A program made the position numbers and the translations under genes. The notes beneath the pieces are model-generated. The model made no database searches and was not told where the DNA came from. It saw only the letters and a list, made by a program, of their open reading frames with translations. A stretch of 64,000 bases of DNA from Gemmatimonadales bacterium. Its GTDB lineage: Bacteria; Gemmatimonadota; Gemmatimonadetes; Gemmatimonadales; GWC2-71-9. The stretch covers positions 17,856-81,855 of the forward strand of contig DASUJH010000025.1 of NCBI GenBank assembly GCA_036279355.1, given 5' to 3'. This document shows positions 16,416 to 26,589 of this stretch, in pieces. Positions within the stretch are counted from its first letter, which is position 1, and every line of letters starts with the position of its first letter.

Positions 16416-17429
16416 GTGCCCGGGCGCCTCGAGGCGATCTGGATCAAGCGGGCGCACTGGGGACCGATGGACCCGGTGTCCGCCGCAACGCTCGTCGCCG
16501 GTCAGGGGCTCGTCGGCAACGCTGACCAGGGTCGCCGGCGGCAGGTGACGATCATCGAGCGCGAAACGTGGGATCGCCTCATGCGCGAGGTGGGCGGCGC
16601 GGCACCGCCGTCGGCCCGGCGGGCCAACCTGATGGTGAGCGGCGTGCCGCTCGTCGAGAGCCGCGGCCGCGTGCTCCGCGTGGGCGGCTGCCGGCTCCGG
16701 ATCGGCGGCGCCACCATGCCGTGCGAGCGGATGGACGAGGCGGTGCCGGGCCTGCAGGCGGCGATGCGGCCGGATTGGGGCGGCGGCGCCTTTGCCGAGG
16801 TGCTGGACGACGGCGAGATCGCGGTCGGCGCCGCCGTCGCGTGGGTCGAACCGGAGCGAGCGGAGCCCGACCACCAGGGGGAACACATGCCAGTCGCCGC
16901 CCTCGCCCGCCCCGAACCCGGCGAGTACGATCCGTTCTACGAGCAGTATCTCGTCGAGCTCACCGCCGATGACGTGCTTCCCGTGCTGGCGAGCCAGCTC
17001 GAGGAGACGGTCGCACCGTTGGCCGCGCTCTCGGACGCCCAGGCGAACTTCCGCTACGCGCTGGGCAAGTGGAGCGTGAAGGAAGTCGTTGGGCACCTCG
17101 CCGACGCCGATCGCATCTTCACCTATCGTGCCCTCTGCATCGCGCGCGGGGACAAGACGCCACTGCCCTCGTTCGACGAGGAGGCCTATGTGAACGGCGC
17201 CGGGTTCGAGCGGCGCTCGCTCGCCTCGCTGGTGGACGAGCTGCGCGCGGCGCGGGCCTCTACGCTGGCGCTCTTCCGCTCGCTCGATCCGGAGACGCTG
17301 CGGCGCCGCGGCGTGGTGAGCGGCAGGGAGGTCACCGCGCGTGCGCTCGGCGCGATCATCGCGGGGCACGAGCGGCATCACGCGCGGGTGTTGCGGGAGC
17401 GGTATCTCGCGAAGATGCCGGCGCGCTAG
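16416..17429 (+). CDS. MOSC domain fused in frame to a DinB domain
   Basis: One uninterrupted frame encodes two domains. Residues 1-150 are a MOSC domain ([34 protein letters not shown], conserved Cys in [15 protein letters not shown]). Such domains bind sulfur or molybdenum-cofactor-linked sulfur. Residues 165-335 are a DinB four-helix bundle with metal His residues ([25 protein letters not shown]). At the junction an AGGGGGA ribosome site stands just before an ATG at 16887 giving [10 protein letters not shown], so the DinB part could also be made alone. Either this is a recent fusion by loss of the first gene's stop, or both products are made. The GTG at 16416 is chosen because upstream in-frame sequence overlaps the previous gene. 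Confidence 0.75.
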   Translation: MPGRLEAIWIKRAHWGPMDPVSAATLVAGQGLVGNADQGRRRQVTIIERETWDRLMREVGGAAPPSARRANLMVSGVPLVESRGRVLRVGGCRLRIGGATMPCERMDEAVPGLQAAMRPDWGGGAFAEVLDDGEIAVGAAVAWVEPERAEPDHQGEHMPVAALARPEPGEYDPFYEQYLVELTADDVLPVLASQLEETVAPLAALSDAQANFRYALGKWSVKEVVGHLADADRIFTYRALCIARGDKTPLPSFDEEAYVNGAGFERRSLASLVDELRAARASTLALFRSLDPETLRRRGVVSGREVTARALGAIIAGHERHHARVLRERYLAKMPAR

Positions 17430-17459
17430 AACGGCCTCCGTGTGGGGCTGCCAACCTTC

Positions 17460-17488
17460 GCGCTCCGAGCGGCCGCGGTTCGGAGCGC
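17460..17488 (+). terminator. GC-rich hairpin after the MOSC-DinB gene
   Basis: GCGCTCCGA and TCGGAGCGC form a perfect 9-bp stem with an 11-base loop, 30 bases after the stop. There is no T tract, so it is at best a hairpin that aids termination or stabilises the 3' end. Confidence 0.45.
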
Positions 17489-17494
17489 CGGCGA

Positions 17495-17610
17495 GCCCGC
17501 AACGGAGGGGGTGGCGCCGGAGCGGACGTCAGTGAGCGGTAGCCCCCCTTGGGATCTCGCCGATTGAGCGAACTGCAGTCCGCGCAGGCGCGACCCCCTC
17601 CGTTGCGGGC
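17495..17610. repeat. 24-bp inverted repeat between convergent genes
   Basis: The arms at 17495-17518 and 17587-17610 are reverse complements with one mismatch; the outer 18 bases (GCCCGCAACGGAGGGGGT) match perfectly. The 68 bases between them are non-coding. It may be a REP/MITE-like element, a bidirectional terminator, or a relic of an insertion. No flanking target duplication is evident. Confidence 0.7.
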
Positions 17611-17635
17611 GAACGAGCACCGATCGGCGGCCGCC

Positions 17636-17917
17636 CTACCTCTTCCCCCCGCGATTCTTGTCGAAGATCGCCCAGAGTATGAGCACGAACGCCGCGAGCC
17701 GGAGCAGGTAGAGCCCCGTCACCGCCTCGTCCGGCGGATCGTTGAGCAGCGCGAGCGTGAGCCGCTGCACGCCAAGGGTCCAGAACGCCACGGCGAAGAC
17801 GGCGAACAGCCGGTCCCGCGTCTCCCGCCAGAAGCGCAGGAAGAAGAGCCCCGCCACCGTGTAGCCCGCGACGATTGCGCCCGAGATGATCGGCAGCACC
17901 GGCGTGTAGGCGCGCAT
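17636..17917 (-). CDS. Small membrane protein, DUF5985-like (second of pair)
   Basis: About 93 residues with three hydrophobic segments (VLPIISGAIVAGYTVAGLFF, RLFAVFAVAFWTLGVQRL, YLLRLAAFVLILWAIF). It resembles its upstream neighbour and the DUF5985 group of small membrane proteins; I hold that name loosely. The ATG overlaps the upstream stop as TGATG, so it is translationally coupled. It is the last gene of the three-gene run after the winged-helix regulator. Confidence 0.65.
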   Translation of the reverse strand: MRAYTPVLPIISGAIVAGYTVAGLFFLRFWRETRDRLFAVFAVAFWTLGVQRLTLALLNDPPDEAVTGLYLLRLAAFVLILWAIFDKNRGGKR

Positions 17918-18174
17918 CACCGCGTCTCCCAGATGAGGCCGTACAGCATGACCGCGAGTCCCGCCAGGATCGGCACGCTCCGGAGCAGCGCCAGATCGTA
18001 GCTCGGCAGCACCAGCACATCGACCACCAGCATGATGTTGCCGAGCGCGAATCCGACGAATCCGAGGCCGCTCCAGAACAGGAGTCCCACCCCGCGGGTC
18101 CGCCAGCCCCGGAGCAGCAACGCGGCGCACGCGAAGCTCGTGAGGGCGCAGAGCACGTAGACGAACGGAGCCAT
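17917..18174 (-). CDS. Small membrane protein, DUF5985-like (first of pair)
   Basis: 85 residues, three helices: APFVYVLCALTSFACAALLL, then LLFWSGLGFVGFALGNIMLV, then SVPILAGLAVMLYGLIW. A strong GGAGG six bases before the ATG fixes the start and rules out the longer frame. It is paired with the following gene by an overlapping stop/start. The winged-helix regulator stop is one base upstream, so the regulator and the two membrane proteins form a compact operon. Confidence 0.68.
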   Translation of the reverse strand: MAPFVYVLCALTSFACAALLLRGWRTRGVGLLFWSGLGFVGFALGNIMLVVDVLVLPSYDLALLRSVPILAGLAVMLYGLIWETR

Positions 18175-18175
18175 G

Positions 18176-18577
18176 TTATTCCTCCGCCGGCTTCCGCAGC
18201 CGGAAGGCGTCCGAGAACGCACGCACGTTTTCCATGGGGCGTGAAGCGATGGCCGTGATGACCGCGACCCGGCGCTCGCGATAAGTCTCCGCCAGCCGCC
18301 GGACTGTGGCGTCGAGCTCCGGCGTCGCCGGGCCGTAGGAGTAGGCCCGAGGGTCGGTATGCTCCGTCGACTCCTTCGCCAACCCCTGTTCCCTGAGCAG
18401 CGCGAGGCGCCGCGCGGCCGAGGTCGGCTGGCTGTAGAGAGCGCGCGCCACCGCGTCCGCCGTCCATGCCTCGGATGGCGAGCGGTAGATCAGGAGCAGA
18501 ACTTCGAGATGTTCGATGGTGTCGACGTGACGCGCGAGGAAGCGGTCCACGTCTTCCGGAATGCTGCCCGGGCTCAC
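18176..18577 (-). CDS. Winged-helix transcriptional regulator
   Basis: About 133 residues. The core IEHLEVLLLIYRSPSEAWTA then DAVARALYSQPTSAARRLAL is a MarR/ArsR-like winged helix, followed by a helical tail (TVRRLAETYRERRVAVITAI) that could dimerise. The GTG at 18577 has GGGGAG upstream; a longer frame runs back into the kinase gene and is not likely. It probably regulates the two small membrane proteins behind it, or responds to the kinase in front. The effector is unknown. Confidence 0.7.
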   Translation of the reverse strand: MSPGSIPEDVDRFLARHVDTIEHLEVLLLIYRSPSEAWTADAVARALYSQPTSAARRLALLREQGLAKESTEHTDPRAYSYGPATPELDATVRRLAETYRERRVAVITAIASRPMENVRAFSDAFRLRKPAEE

Positions 18578-18608
18578 CGGGCGCTCCCCGTGGGTGCGCC
18601 GCCCGCCA

Positions 18609-19910
18609 CTACGCCCGGGACCTGCCGAGCGTGAATTGGAACGTCGCCCCCTGCCCCGGCGTGGCCTCGGCCCAGATCCGGCCGCCGTGCCGGTGGATGA
18701 TGCGCTGGACCGTGGCGAGCCCGATGCCCGTGCCGGGGAACTCACTCGCCAGGTGGAGGCGCTGGAACGGACCGAAGAGCCGATCGGCGTGGGCCATGTC
18801 GAAGCCGGTCCCGTTGTCGCGGATGAAGTAGGTGGGCTCGCCGGCGACCTGGGTCATGCCGAACTCGATGCGCGCCGCCGGCTCCCTGGCGGTGAATTTC
18901 CAGGCGTTCTCCAGCAGATTCTCGAGCGCGATCCGGAGCAACTGCCCGTCGCCTTGGGCCGTGACGCCGGGCCGGATGCGTACCTCCACCTCGCGCGCCG
19001 GCTCGGCCTCGTGCAGCCGGTCGACGATGACCCCCACGAGCCCGCTCAGATCGACCTCGTGCTCGCGCAGCTCGGCCCGGGTCACCCGCGCGAGGTAGAG
19101 CACGTCGTCGATGAGCTGCGCCATCTGCTGGCTCGCCTCGCGCATCCGGTCGATGCAGCGGCGGCCGCTCTCGTCGAGGTGCGGCCCCTGCGTTTCGAGC
19201 AGCATGCGTCCGAAGCCGTCGATGCGCCGGAGCGGCGCGCGGAGGTCGTGCGAGACGGCGTAGCTGAAGCTCTCCAGCTCCCGGTTCTTGTGCTCCAGCT
19301 CGCGCACCAGCGCCGCCTGCTCCGCCGCCATGGCGTGCGCCGCCTGCTCGCTCGCCTGCAGGAGCTCCGTCTGGCGGCTCAGCTGCGCCGTCTTCTTGGC
19401 CAGCTCGACGAACACCGCCACCTTCGACCGCACGAATTCAGGCACGATCGGCTTGACGAGATAGTCGACCGCGCCCACCGCGTAGCCGTGCACCGCCTCG
19501 GTCTGCGTGCGGTCGGCGGCGGTGAGAAAGATGATCGGCGTGTGGCGCGATTTGTCCCGCTCGCGGATCAATGTGGCGGTCTCGAAACCGTCCATGTCCG
19601 GCATCTTCACGTCGAGCAGGATCACGGCGAACTCGTCGGTGAGCAGCCGCTTGAGCGCTTCGCGCCCCGACTGCGCCGTGACGAGGTTCTGCCCGAGCGA
19701 CCCCAGCATCGCCTCGAGCGCCACGAGGTTGGCCGGCTGATCGTCGACGAGCAGGATGTTGACCGGGGCGGGCGGCCGGGCGGCCGGACGGGCGGCCGGA
19801 CGGGCGGCCGGTCGGGCGGTCCGGCGGTCGGGCGGTCCGGCGGCCGGGCGGTCGGGGTCGTCGTCGAGATCGGTCAGAGGGGGCGGCGCATGAGTTTCGG
19901 TCTCGGCCAT
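18609..19910 (-). CDS. Response-regulator/histidine-kinase hybrid (REC-HisKA-HATPase)
   Basis: About 433 residues. After a low-complexity Ala/Arg/Pro stretch (residues 15-50, encoded by a GC repeat) comes a receiver domain (NILLVDDQPANLVALEAML, phosphoacceptor in VILLDVKMPDMDG). A coiled coil, HisKA (SYAVSHDLRAPLRRIDGF, His near 225) and HATPase_c (LENLLENAWKFT, DNGTGFD, GTGIGLA) follow. This order, receiver first, is that of phytochrome-associated and stress kinases with no membrane sensor. It starts about 105 bases after the giant HAMP kinase on the same strand and probably takes part in the same relay. The ATG at 19982 is an alternative start within the repeat. Confidence 0.85.
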   Translation of the reverse strand: MAETETHAPPPLTDLDDDPDRPAAGPPDRRTARPAARPAARPAARPPAPVNILLVDDQPANLVALEAMLGSLGQNLVTAQSGREALKRLLTDEFAVILLDVKMPDMDGFETATLIRERDKSRHTPIIFLTAADRTQTEAVHGYAVGAVDYLVKPIVPEFVRSKVAVFVELAKKTAQLSRQTELLQASEQAAHAMAAEQAALVRELEHKNRELESFSYAVSHDLRAPLRRIDGFGRMLLETQGPHLDESGRRCIDRMREASQQMAQLIDDVLYLARVTRAELREHEVDLSGLVGVIVDRLHEAEPAREVEVRIRPGVTAQGDGQLLRIALENLLENAWKFTAREPAARIEFGMTQVAGEPTYFIRDNGTGFDMAHADRLFGPFQRLHLASEFPGTGIGLATVQRIIHRHGGRIWAEATPGQGATFQFTLGRSRA

Positions 19911-20025
19911 TTCCGGACCGCCTGACCGCCCGATCGGCTGCCCGTCCACCTGACCGCCTGACCGCCCGCCCGGCTCGTCCATCTGACCGCCCGACCGCCC
20001 GACCGCCCGACCGCCTACCGGTACA
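19763..20025. repeat. GC-rich short-period repeats, coding and intergenic
   Basis: Two blocks. At 19763-19858 near-identical GGGCGGCCGGAC units run inside the kinase gene and encode Ala-Arg-Pro repeats. At 19919-20025 about ten units of the type TGACCGCC/CGACCGCC fill the gap between two kinase genes. Similar runs occur at 29833-29862 and 44149-44190, which suggests a dispersed family of this genome. Confidence 0.65.
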
Positions 20026-23000
20026 GCCATACCCGAAGCAACGACAGTAGCTGTTCCATGTCCACCGGCTTCGCGATGTAATCCGACGCGCCCGCCTCGA
20101 TGCACTTCTCCCGGTCGCCTTTCATCGCCTTGGCAGTGACCGCGATGATCGGCAGGTGGCGGAACCGCTGCAGCTCGCGGATGGCCTGCATCGTCTCGTA
20201 GCCGTCCATCTCCGGCATCATCACGTCCATCAGCACCACGTCCACCCCGGGCGTCTCCTGCAGCCGCGCGATCCCCTCCCGCCCGCTCTCGGCGTATACC
20301 ACCTTCATCTCGCTCCGCTCGAGGAAGGTCGTGAGCGCGAAGATGTTGCGCACGTCATCGTCCACGATGAGCACCGTGCGGCCCGCAAGCGTGGGGTCGG
20401 AGCGGTGAAGCTGCTCGAGCATGGCACGGCGCGAGTCGGGCAGCGTCGCCGTCACCCGGTGGAGGAAAAGCGCGGTTTCGTCGAACAGCCGCTCGGGCGA
20501 GCGCGCGTCCTTGATTACCACCGACTCCGCGAGCCGGCGGAGCTCCGCCTCCTCGTTCCTGGAGAGCTGCTTCCCGGTGTACACGATGGTCGGGAGCTTG
20601 CGGAGGCCCACCTCGCTCTTCACCCGGGTCACGAGCTGGAAGCCCGTCATGTCGGGAAGCCCGAGGTCGAGCACCATGCAGTCGAACGACTGCCGCTGCA
20701 GGAGATCGAGCGCCGCTTCGCCGGTGGCCGCCGTGGTGGTCTCCACGTCGTCCGAGTGGCCGATCAGCTCCACGATGCTCTCACGCTGCGCCTCGTCATC
20801 CTCCACCACGAGCAGGCGCTTTACCGGCCGGTCGAGGAAGTCGTGCAGCGAGCTGAACGCCTCGGAGAGCGTTTCCCTGGTGGCCGGCTTCACCAGAAAG
20901 TCGCGCGCGCCGAGCCGGAGGCCGCGCTGCCAGTTCTCCTCGACCGAGATGATGTGCACCGGAATGTGCCGGGTGCCGGGGTCGTGCTTGAGCCGGTCGA
21001 GGATGGTCCAGCCATCGGCATCGGGGAGCCGGAGGTCGAGCGTCACCGCGGTGGGGTGGTACTCGCGCGCGAGTTGCAGCGCCTTGTCCGCCCGTTGCGC
21101 CACGAGCCCCTTGAACCCGCGCTCGCGCGCCATGTCGAGCAGGATCTGCGCGAAGTTCGGGTCGTCCTCGGCGATGAGCAGGATGCGGTCGCCGGCCTGG
21201 ATCTCCGAGCGGTCGTCCGCCACCGCACGCTCCACCACCGGCGCCAGCACCGGGCGCGCCGTGGCGGTCGCGGCGGTGTTGGAGGCGAACTCGGCGCCCG
21301 CCTCCGCCACCGCCACGGCGAGGTCGTCCACGCTGGGCGGCTGGGGCACGGGCTGCGTCGGATAGATGAGCGGCAGGTACAGGGTGAACGTGCTGCCGAG
21401 GCCGGGCTGGCTCGCGAGCCGGATCTCACCACCCAGCAGGCGCGTGATCTGCCGGCTGATGGAGAGGCCCAGGCCGGTGCCGCCGTACTTCCGGCTGGTC
21501 GTCCCGTCGCCCTGCTGGAACGCCTCGAAGATGACGCTGTGCTTGTCCTTCGGGATGCCGACGCCGGTGTCGTGTACCTCGAACGCCACGACGCTGTTGG
21601 CCGCGTTGAGCAGCTCCTGCTCCGGGTTCCAGCCCGACGTGGCGAGGTATGCCCGGAGCGACACGTTTCCGCGCTCGGTGAACTTGAACGCGTTGGACAG
21701 GAGGTTCTTGAGCACCTGCTGCAGGCGCCGCGCGTCGGTCTGGATCGCGGGTGGCAGGTCGGTCTGCACGTCGACGTTGAAGTCGAGGCTCTTGAGATCC
21801 GCCACCTGGCGGAAGGTGCTCTCGACGAATCGCCGGAGCTCGGCGAACGGCACCGATCCCACATCGATCTGCATCGTGCCCGACTCGATCTTGGAGAGAT
21901 CGAGGATGTCGTTGATGAGGTCGAGCAGGTCCGACCCCGAGCTGTGGATCGTCTGCGCGAACCCGACCTGCTTGATGGTGAGGTTGCCGTCGGAGTTCTC
22001 GCTCAGCATCTGCGACAGGATGAGCAGGCTGTTGAGCGGCGTCCGGAGCTCGTGCGACATGTTGGCCATGAACTCGGACTTGTACTTGGAGATGAGGGCG
22101 AGCTGCTCGGCCTTCTCCTCCAGCGCCTGCTTGGCCTGCCCCACCTCCATGTTCTTCTGCTCCACCTCGGTCTTCTGGTCGGAGAGGAGCTGCGCCTTTT
22201 CCTCCAGCTCCACGTTCTTGCGGGTGAGCTCGTCCTGCTGCTTCTTGAGCAGCTCCTCGGACTGCTGCAGCGAGCGGGCCTGCTCCTCGAGCCGGCTGTT
22301 CGTTTCGGTGAGCGCCTCCTGCTGCCGCTGCAGGCTCTCGGTGAGCGCCTGCGACTGCTTGAGCAGGCCCTCCGTCCGCATGTTCGCCTCGATCGTGTTG
22401 AGCACGATGCCGATGCTCTCGGCGAGCTGCTCCAGGAACGAGAGGCGGATTTCGTCGAAGTCGTCCAGCGTGGCGAGCTCCAGCACCGCCTTGATCTCGC
22501 CCTCGAAGAGCACCGGCAGAATGACGAGGCCGCGGGGCGGCGCGTCGCCCAGGCCGGAGCTGATCCGCACGTAGTTGCGCGGCACCTGCTGGATGGTGAG
22601 CATCCGCCGCTCCATCGCACACTGGCCCACCAGGCCTTCGCCGAAGCGGAAGACCCGCGCCACCTTCTTGCGGTCCTGGTAGGCGTAGCTCGCCAGCAGC
22701 TTGAGGGTGGGCTCGTCGCCGATGGCGTCCACCACGTAGAACGAGCCGTGGTGCGCCATGACGAGCGGGGCGAGGTCCGAGAGGATGAGCTGAGAGACGG
22801 CGGCGAGGTCGCGCTGGCCCTGCAGCGTGCGGCTGAACTTGGCCAGGTTGGTCTTGAGCCAGTCCTGCTCGGTGTTCTTCCGCGTGGTGTCGCGGAGGTT
22901 GCGGATCATCTCGTTGATGTTGTCCTTGAGCTCGGCCACCTCACCCGGCGCCTCGACCGCGATGCTCCGCGTGAGGTCGCCCTTGGTGACCGCCGTCGCC

Positions 23001-26000
23001 ACCTCCGCGATGGCGCGGACCTGCGTGGTGAGGTTGCCCGCGAGCTGATTCACGTTGCCCGTGAGCTCGCGCCAGGTGCCCGCGGCGCCCGGCACCCGGG
23101 CCTGGCCGCCGAGCTTGCCTTCGACGCCCACCTCGCGGGCCACATTGGTCACCTGGTCGCCGAAGGTGGCCAGCGTGTCGATCATGTTGTTGATCGTGTC
23201 GGCCAGCGTCGCGATCTCGCCCTTGGTTTCCACCACGAGCTTCTGCTTGAGGTCGCCGTTGGCCACCGCGGTCACGACCTTCGCGATGCCGCGCACCTGG
23301 GTCGTGAGGTTCGCGGCCATCGAGTTCACGTTATCGGTGAGGTCCTTCCAGACGCCGGCGACGCCGGTCACCTGCGCCTGACCGCCCAGTTTGCCTTCGG
23401 TGCCCACCTCGCGGGCCACGCGGGTCACTTCCGACGCGAATGAATTGAGCTGGTCCACCATCGTGTTGATGGTGTTCTTGAGCTCCAGGATTTCGCCCTG
23501 GACGTCCACCGTGATCTTCTTGTTGAGCTCGCCCTTGGCCACGGCGGTCGTGACGTCGGCGATGTTGCGGACCTGGGCGGTGAGGTTGCCGCCCATGCTG
23601 TTCACCGAGTCGGTGAGGTCCTTCCAGACGCCCGCCACGCCGGTCACGTGGGCCTGGCCGCCGAGCTTGCCCTCGGAGCCCACCTCGCGCGCCACACGCG
23701 TGACTTCCGACGCGAATGAGTTGAGCTGGTCCACCATCGTGTTGATGGTGTCCTTGAGCTCGAGAATTTCGCCGCGCACGTCCACGGTGATCTTCTTCGA
23801 GAGGTCCCCGTTGGCCACCGCCGTCGTCACCTGGGCGATATTGCGCACCTGCGCCGTCAGGTTGCCGCCCATCGAGTTCACGTTATCGGTGAGGTCCTTC
23901 CAGATGCCACCGACGCCTTTCACCTGCGCCTGGCCGCCGAGCTTGCCCTCGGTGCCCACCTCGCGCGCGACACGCGTCACCTCGGAGGCAAACGAGTTGA
24001 GCTGGTCCACCATCGTATTGATGGTGTCCTTGAGCTCCAGAATCTCGCCCTTCACGTCCACGGTGATCTTCTTGTTGAGCTCGCCGCGGGCCACCGCGGT
24101 CGTCACCTCGGCGATGTTGCGGACCTGACCGGTCAGGTTGTTGGCCATCAGGTTCACGTTGTCCGTGAGATCCTTCCACACACCGGCGACACCCGGCACC
24201 TGGGCCTGGCCGCCCAGTTTGCCGTCCGTGCCCACCTCGCGGGCCACACGCGTGACTTCCGACGCAAACGAATTGAGCTGGTCCACCATCGTATTGATGG
24301 TGTTCTTGAGCTCGAGGATCTCGCCGCGCACATCGACCGTGATCTTCTTGTTGAGCTCGCCGCGGGCCACCGCGGTCGTCACTTCGGCGATGTTCCGGAC
24401 CTGACCGGTGAGGTTGTTGGCCATCAGGTTCACGTTGTCGGTCAGGTCCTTCCAGGTGCCGGCCACGCCTTTCACCTGCGCCTGTCCGCCGAGCCGGCCC
24501 TCGGTGCCCACCTCGCGGGCCACGCGGGTCACCTCCGCGGCGAACGAGCTCAATTGATCGACCATCGTGTTGATCGTGTTCTTGAGCTCGAGAATTTCTC
24601 CGCGCACGTCGACGGTGATCTTCTTCGACAGGTCGCCCGTGGCGACGGCGGTCGTCACTTCGGCGATGTTCCGGACCTGCGCCGTGAGGTTGCCGGCCAT
24701 CGAGTTCACGTTGTCGGTGAGGTCCTTCCATACCCCCGCGACGCCGCTCACCTGGGCCTGGCCCCCCAGCTTGCCTTCCGTACCGACCTCGCGCGCCACG
24801 CGGGTCACCTCGGACGCGAAGGAGCTCAACTGGTCCACCATGGTGTTGATGGTGTTCTTGAGCTCCAGGATCTCACCCTTCACGTCCACCGTGATCTTCT
24901 TGTCCAGCTCACCGCGGGCCACGGCCGTCGTCACTTCGGCGATGTTTCTCACCTGCGCCGTGAGGTTGCCGGCCATCGAGTTCACGTTGTCGGTGAGGTC
25001 CTTCCAGGTGCCGCCGACCCCCTTCACCTTGGCCTGGCCGCCGAGCTTGCCCTCGGTGCCCACCTCGCGCGCGACACGCGTCACCTCGGAGGCGAAGGAG
25101 TTGAGCTGGTCCACCATCGTGTTGATGGTGTTCTTGAGCTCGAGGATCTCGCCGCGGACGTCCACCGTGATTTTCTTGTTGAGGTCGCCGCGGGCCACGG
25201 CCGTCGTGACCTCGGCGATGTTGCGCACCTGGCCGGTCAGATTGCTCGCCATCAGGTTCACGTTGTCGGTGAGGTCCTTCCACACCCCCGCGACGCCGCC
25301 CACGCGCGCCTGCCCGCCGAGCTTGCCCTCGGTGCCGACTTCGCGGGCGACGCGGGTCACCTCTGACGCAAACGAATTGAGCTGGTCCACCATCGTATTG
25401 ATGGTGTTCTTGAGCTCCAGGATTTCGCCCTTCACGTCCACCGTGATCTTCTTCGAGAGGTCTCCGTTCGCCACCGCCGTGGTCACCTGCGCGATGTTGC
25501 GGACCTGACCCGTGAGATTGCTGCCCATCAGGTTCACGTTGTCCGTGAGGTCCTTCCACACGCCGGCCACGCCCTTTACCTGCGCCTGGCCGCCCAGCTT
25601 TCCTTCCGTGCCCACCTCGCGCGCTACGCGCGTGACTTCGGACGCAAACGAGTTGAGCTGGTCGACCATCGTGTTGATGGTGTCCTTGAGCTCGAGGATT
25701 TCGCCGCGCACGTCGACTGTGATCTTCTTCGAGAGGTCCCCATTCGCCACCGCCGTCGTCACCTGGGCGATGTTGCGCACCTGCGCCGTCAGGTTGCCGG
25801 CCATGCTGTTGACCGAGTCCGTGAGATCCTTCCACGTGCCGCCGACTCCCTTCACCTTGGCCTGCCCGCCAAGCCGCCCTTCGGTGCCGACCTCGCGCGC
25901 CACGCGGGTCACCTCCGAGGCAAACGAGCCGAGCTGGTCCACCATGGCGTTCACGGTGCGGCCGATGCGGAGGAACTCGCCCTGCAGCGGGCGCCCCTCG

Positions 26001-26464
26001 ATGTCGAGCGACATCGATTGCGTGAGGTCGCCGCGGGCCACGGCGCCGATCACGCGGGAGACCTCGTTGGTGGGCTGCACCAGGTCTGCAATCAGCGTGT
26101 TCACCGAGTTGAGCGACGCCGCCCACGAGCCGCCCGCCGCGTGCAGGCTGGCCCGCTGGGTGATCTTGCCCTCCTTGCCCACCGTCTTGCCGACGCGCGC
26201 AAGCTCCTGGGCGGTGCTCTCGTTCAGATCGATGATATCGTTGAGCGTGTCCGCCACTTTGCCCGCGATGCCGGTGAGCGTGCTCGGCATCCGGATGGTG
26301 AAATCGCCACGCCGCACTGCCGTGAGCACGGCCAGCAATTGATTCAGATCGAGCGCATCGGGGGGCGGCGGCAACGTGCGGTCGGAGGCGGCCTTCGACG
26401 TGCGGCCATTGGCCCGGCGATCCGCCGCGGCCCGGCCGTTGGTGGTCGAATGCGAGGTCGGCAT
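20015..26464 (-). CDS. Giant poly-HAMP hybrid histidine kinase
   Basis: 2149 residues with no membrane segment, so probably soluble. Domain order: an N-terminal HAMP-like pair (about 40-178); eleven 92-residue repeats (180-1191), each with two HAMP-type halves ([20 protein letters not shown] and [18 protein letters not shown]); GAF (about 1215-1350); a long coiled coil; HisKA with MSHELRTP (His near 1471); HATPase_c ([17 protein letters not shown]); and three receivers near 1758-1870, 1880-1995 and 2033-2149 (phosphoacceptors in [28 protein letters not shown]). Serial HAMP units act as signal-inverting levers, as in fungal Nik1-type osmosensing kinases. GGAG precedes the ATG. It is divergent from another hybrid kinase across a CRP-like site. 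Confidence 0.93.
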   Translation of the reverse strand: MPTSHSTTNGRAAADRRANGRTSKAASDRTLPPPPDALDLNQLLAVLTAVRRGDFTIRMPSTLTGIAGKVADTLNDIIDLNESTAQELARVGKTVGKEGKITQRASLHAAGGSWAASLNSVNTLIADLVQPTNEVSRVIGAVARGDLTQSMSLDIEGRPLQGEFLRIGRTVNAMVDQLGSFASEVTRVAREVGTEGRLGGQAKVKGVGGTWKDLTDSVNSMAGNLTAQVRNIAQVTTAVANGDLSKKITVDVRGEILELKDTINTMVDQLNSFASEVTRVAREVGTEGKLGGQAQVKGVAGVWKDLTDNVNLMGSNLTGQVRNIAQVTTAVANGDLSKKITVDVKGEILELKNTINTMVDQLNSFASEVTRVAREVGTEGKLGGQARVGGVAGVWKDLTDNVNLMASNLTGQVRNIAEVTTAVARGDLNKKITVDVRGEILELKNTINTMVDQLNSFASEVTRVAREVGTEGKLGGQAKVKGVGGTWKDLTDNVNSMAGNLTAQVRNIAEVTTAVARGELDKKITVDVKGEILELKNTINTMVDQLSSFASEVTRVAREVGTEGKLGGQAQVSGVAGVWKDLTDNVNSMAGNLTAQVRNIAEVTTAVATGDLSKKITVDVRGEILELKNTINTMVDQLSSFAAEVTRVAREVGTEGRLGGQAQVKGVAGTWKDLTDNVNLMANNLTGQVRNIAEVTTAVARGELNKKITVDVRGEILELKNTINTMVDQLNSFASEVTRVAREVGTDGKLGGQAQVPGVAGVWKDLTDNVNLMANNLTGQVRNIAEVTTAVARGELNKKITVDVKGEILELKDTINTMVDQLNSFASEVTRVAREVGTEGKLGGQAQVKGVGGIWKDLTDNVNSMGGNLTAQVRNIAQVTTAVANGDLSKKITVDVRGEILELKDTINTMVDQLNSFASEVTRVAREVGSEGKLGGQAHVTGVAGVWKDLTDSVNSMGGNLTAQVRNIADVTTAVAKGELNKKITVDVQGEILELKNTINTMVDQLNSFASEVTRVAREVGTEGKLGGQAQVTGVAGVWKDLTDNVNSMAANLTTQVRGIAKVVTAVANGDLKQKLVVETKGEIATLADTINNMIDTLATFGDQVTNVAREVGVEGKLGGQARVPGAAGTWRELTGNVNQLAGNLTTQVRAIAEVATAVTKGDLTRSIAVEAPGEVAELKDNINEMIRNLRDTTRKNTEQDWLKTNLAKFSRTLQGQRDLAAVSQLILSDLAPLVMAHHGSFYVVDAIGDEPTLKLLASYAYQDRKKVARVFRFGEGLVGQCAMERRMLTIQQVPRNYVRISSGLGDAPPRGLVILPVLFEGEIKAVLELATLDDFDEIRLSFLEQLAESIGIVLNTIEANMRTEGLLKQSQALTESLQRQQEALTETNSRLEEQARSLQQSEELLKKQQDELTRKNVELEEKAQLLSDQKTEVEQKNMEVGQAKQALEEKAEQLALISKYKSEFMANMSHELRTPLNSLLILSQMLSENSDGNLTIKQVGFAQTIHSSGSDLLDLINDILDLSKIESGTMQIDVGSVPFAELRRFVESTFRQVADLKSLDFNVDVQTDLPPAIQTDARRLQQVLKNLLSNAFKFTERGNVSLRAYLATSGWNPEQELLNAANSVVAFEVHDTGVGIPKDKHSVIFEAFQQGDGTTSRKYGGTGLGLSISRQITRLLGGEIRLASQPGLGSTFTLYLPLIYPTQPVPQPPSVDDLAVAVAEAGAEFASNTAATATARPVLAPVVERAVADDRSEIQAGDRILLIAEDDPNFAQILLDMARERGFKGLVAQRADKALQLAREYHPTAVTLDLRLPDADGWTILDRLKHDPGTRHIPVHIISVEENWQRGLRLGARDFLVKPATRETLSEAFSSLHDFLDRPVKRLLVVEDDEAQRESIVELIGHSDDVETTTAATGEAALDLLQRQSFDCMVLDLGLPDMTGFQLVTRVKSEVGLRKLPTIVYTGKQLSRNEEAELRRLAESVVIKDARSPERLFDETALFLHRVTATLPDSRRAMLEQLHRSDPTLAGRTVLIVDDDVRNIFALTTFLERSEMKVVYAESGREGIARLQETPGVDVVLMDVMMPEMDGYETMQAIRELQRFRHLPIIAVTAKAMKGDREKCIEAGASDYIAKPVDMEQLLSLLRVWLYR
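22892..25927. repeat. Eleven tandem 276-bp repeats encoding HAMP modules
   Basis: Each unit encodes 92 residues. Nine or ten copies are nearly identical in protein; the last two (toward 22892) have diverged. DNA identity is high enough that copy number could change by recombination or be miscounted by short-read assembly. Confidence 0.9.
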
Positions 26465-26535
26465 CTGAACTCCAGGGGCAGAACGGTGGGCCGTCGGGCA
26501 AACTGCTCAAATCTCAACGGGAATCACGCGGGGTC

Positions 26536-26551
26536 TGTGACCGGGGTCACA
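26536..26551. promoter_or_regulatory. Perfect TGTGA-N6-TCACA palindrome (CRP/FNR-family site)
   Basis: The sequence TGTGACCGGGGTCACA matches the classic CRP half-sites exactly. It sits in the 125-base gap between the divergent poly-HAMP kinase and the hybrid kinase at 26590, about 72 and 39 bases from their starts. A CRP-family regulator could control both. Confidence 0.6.
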
Positions 26552-26589
26552 CTCGCCCGCCCGATGGCCGCTGGCCACGAGGCTTCTCA

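Noticed and set aside
20156..23443. Very long plus-strand frame (over 1000 codons) opposite the poly-HAMP kinase
   Set aside because: It is antisense to a clear kinase in a GC-rich repeat region; the translation is His/Arg/Leu-rich without domains, a typical shadow frame.
22892..25927. Tandem repeats considered as a CRISPR or satellite array
   Set aside because: The 276-base units are coding, without spacers, and encode HAMP modules in frame.
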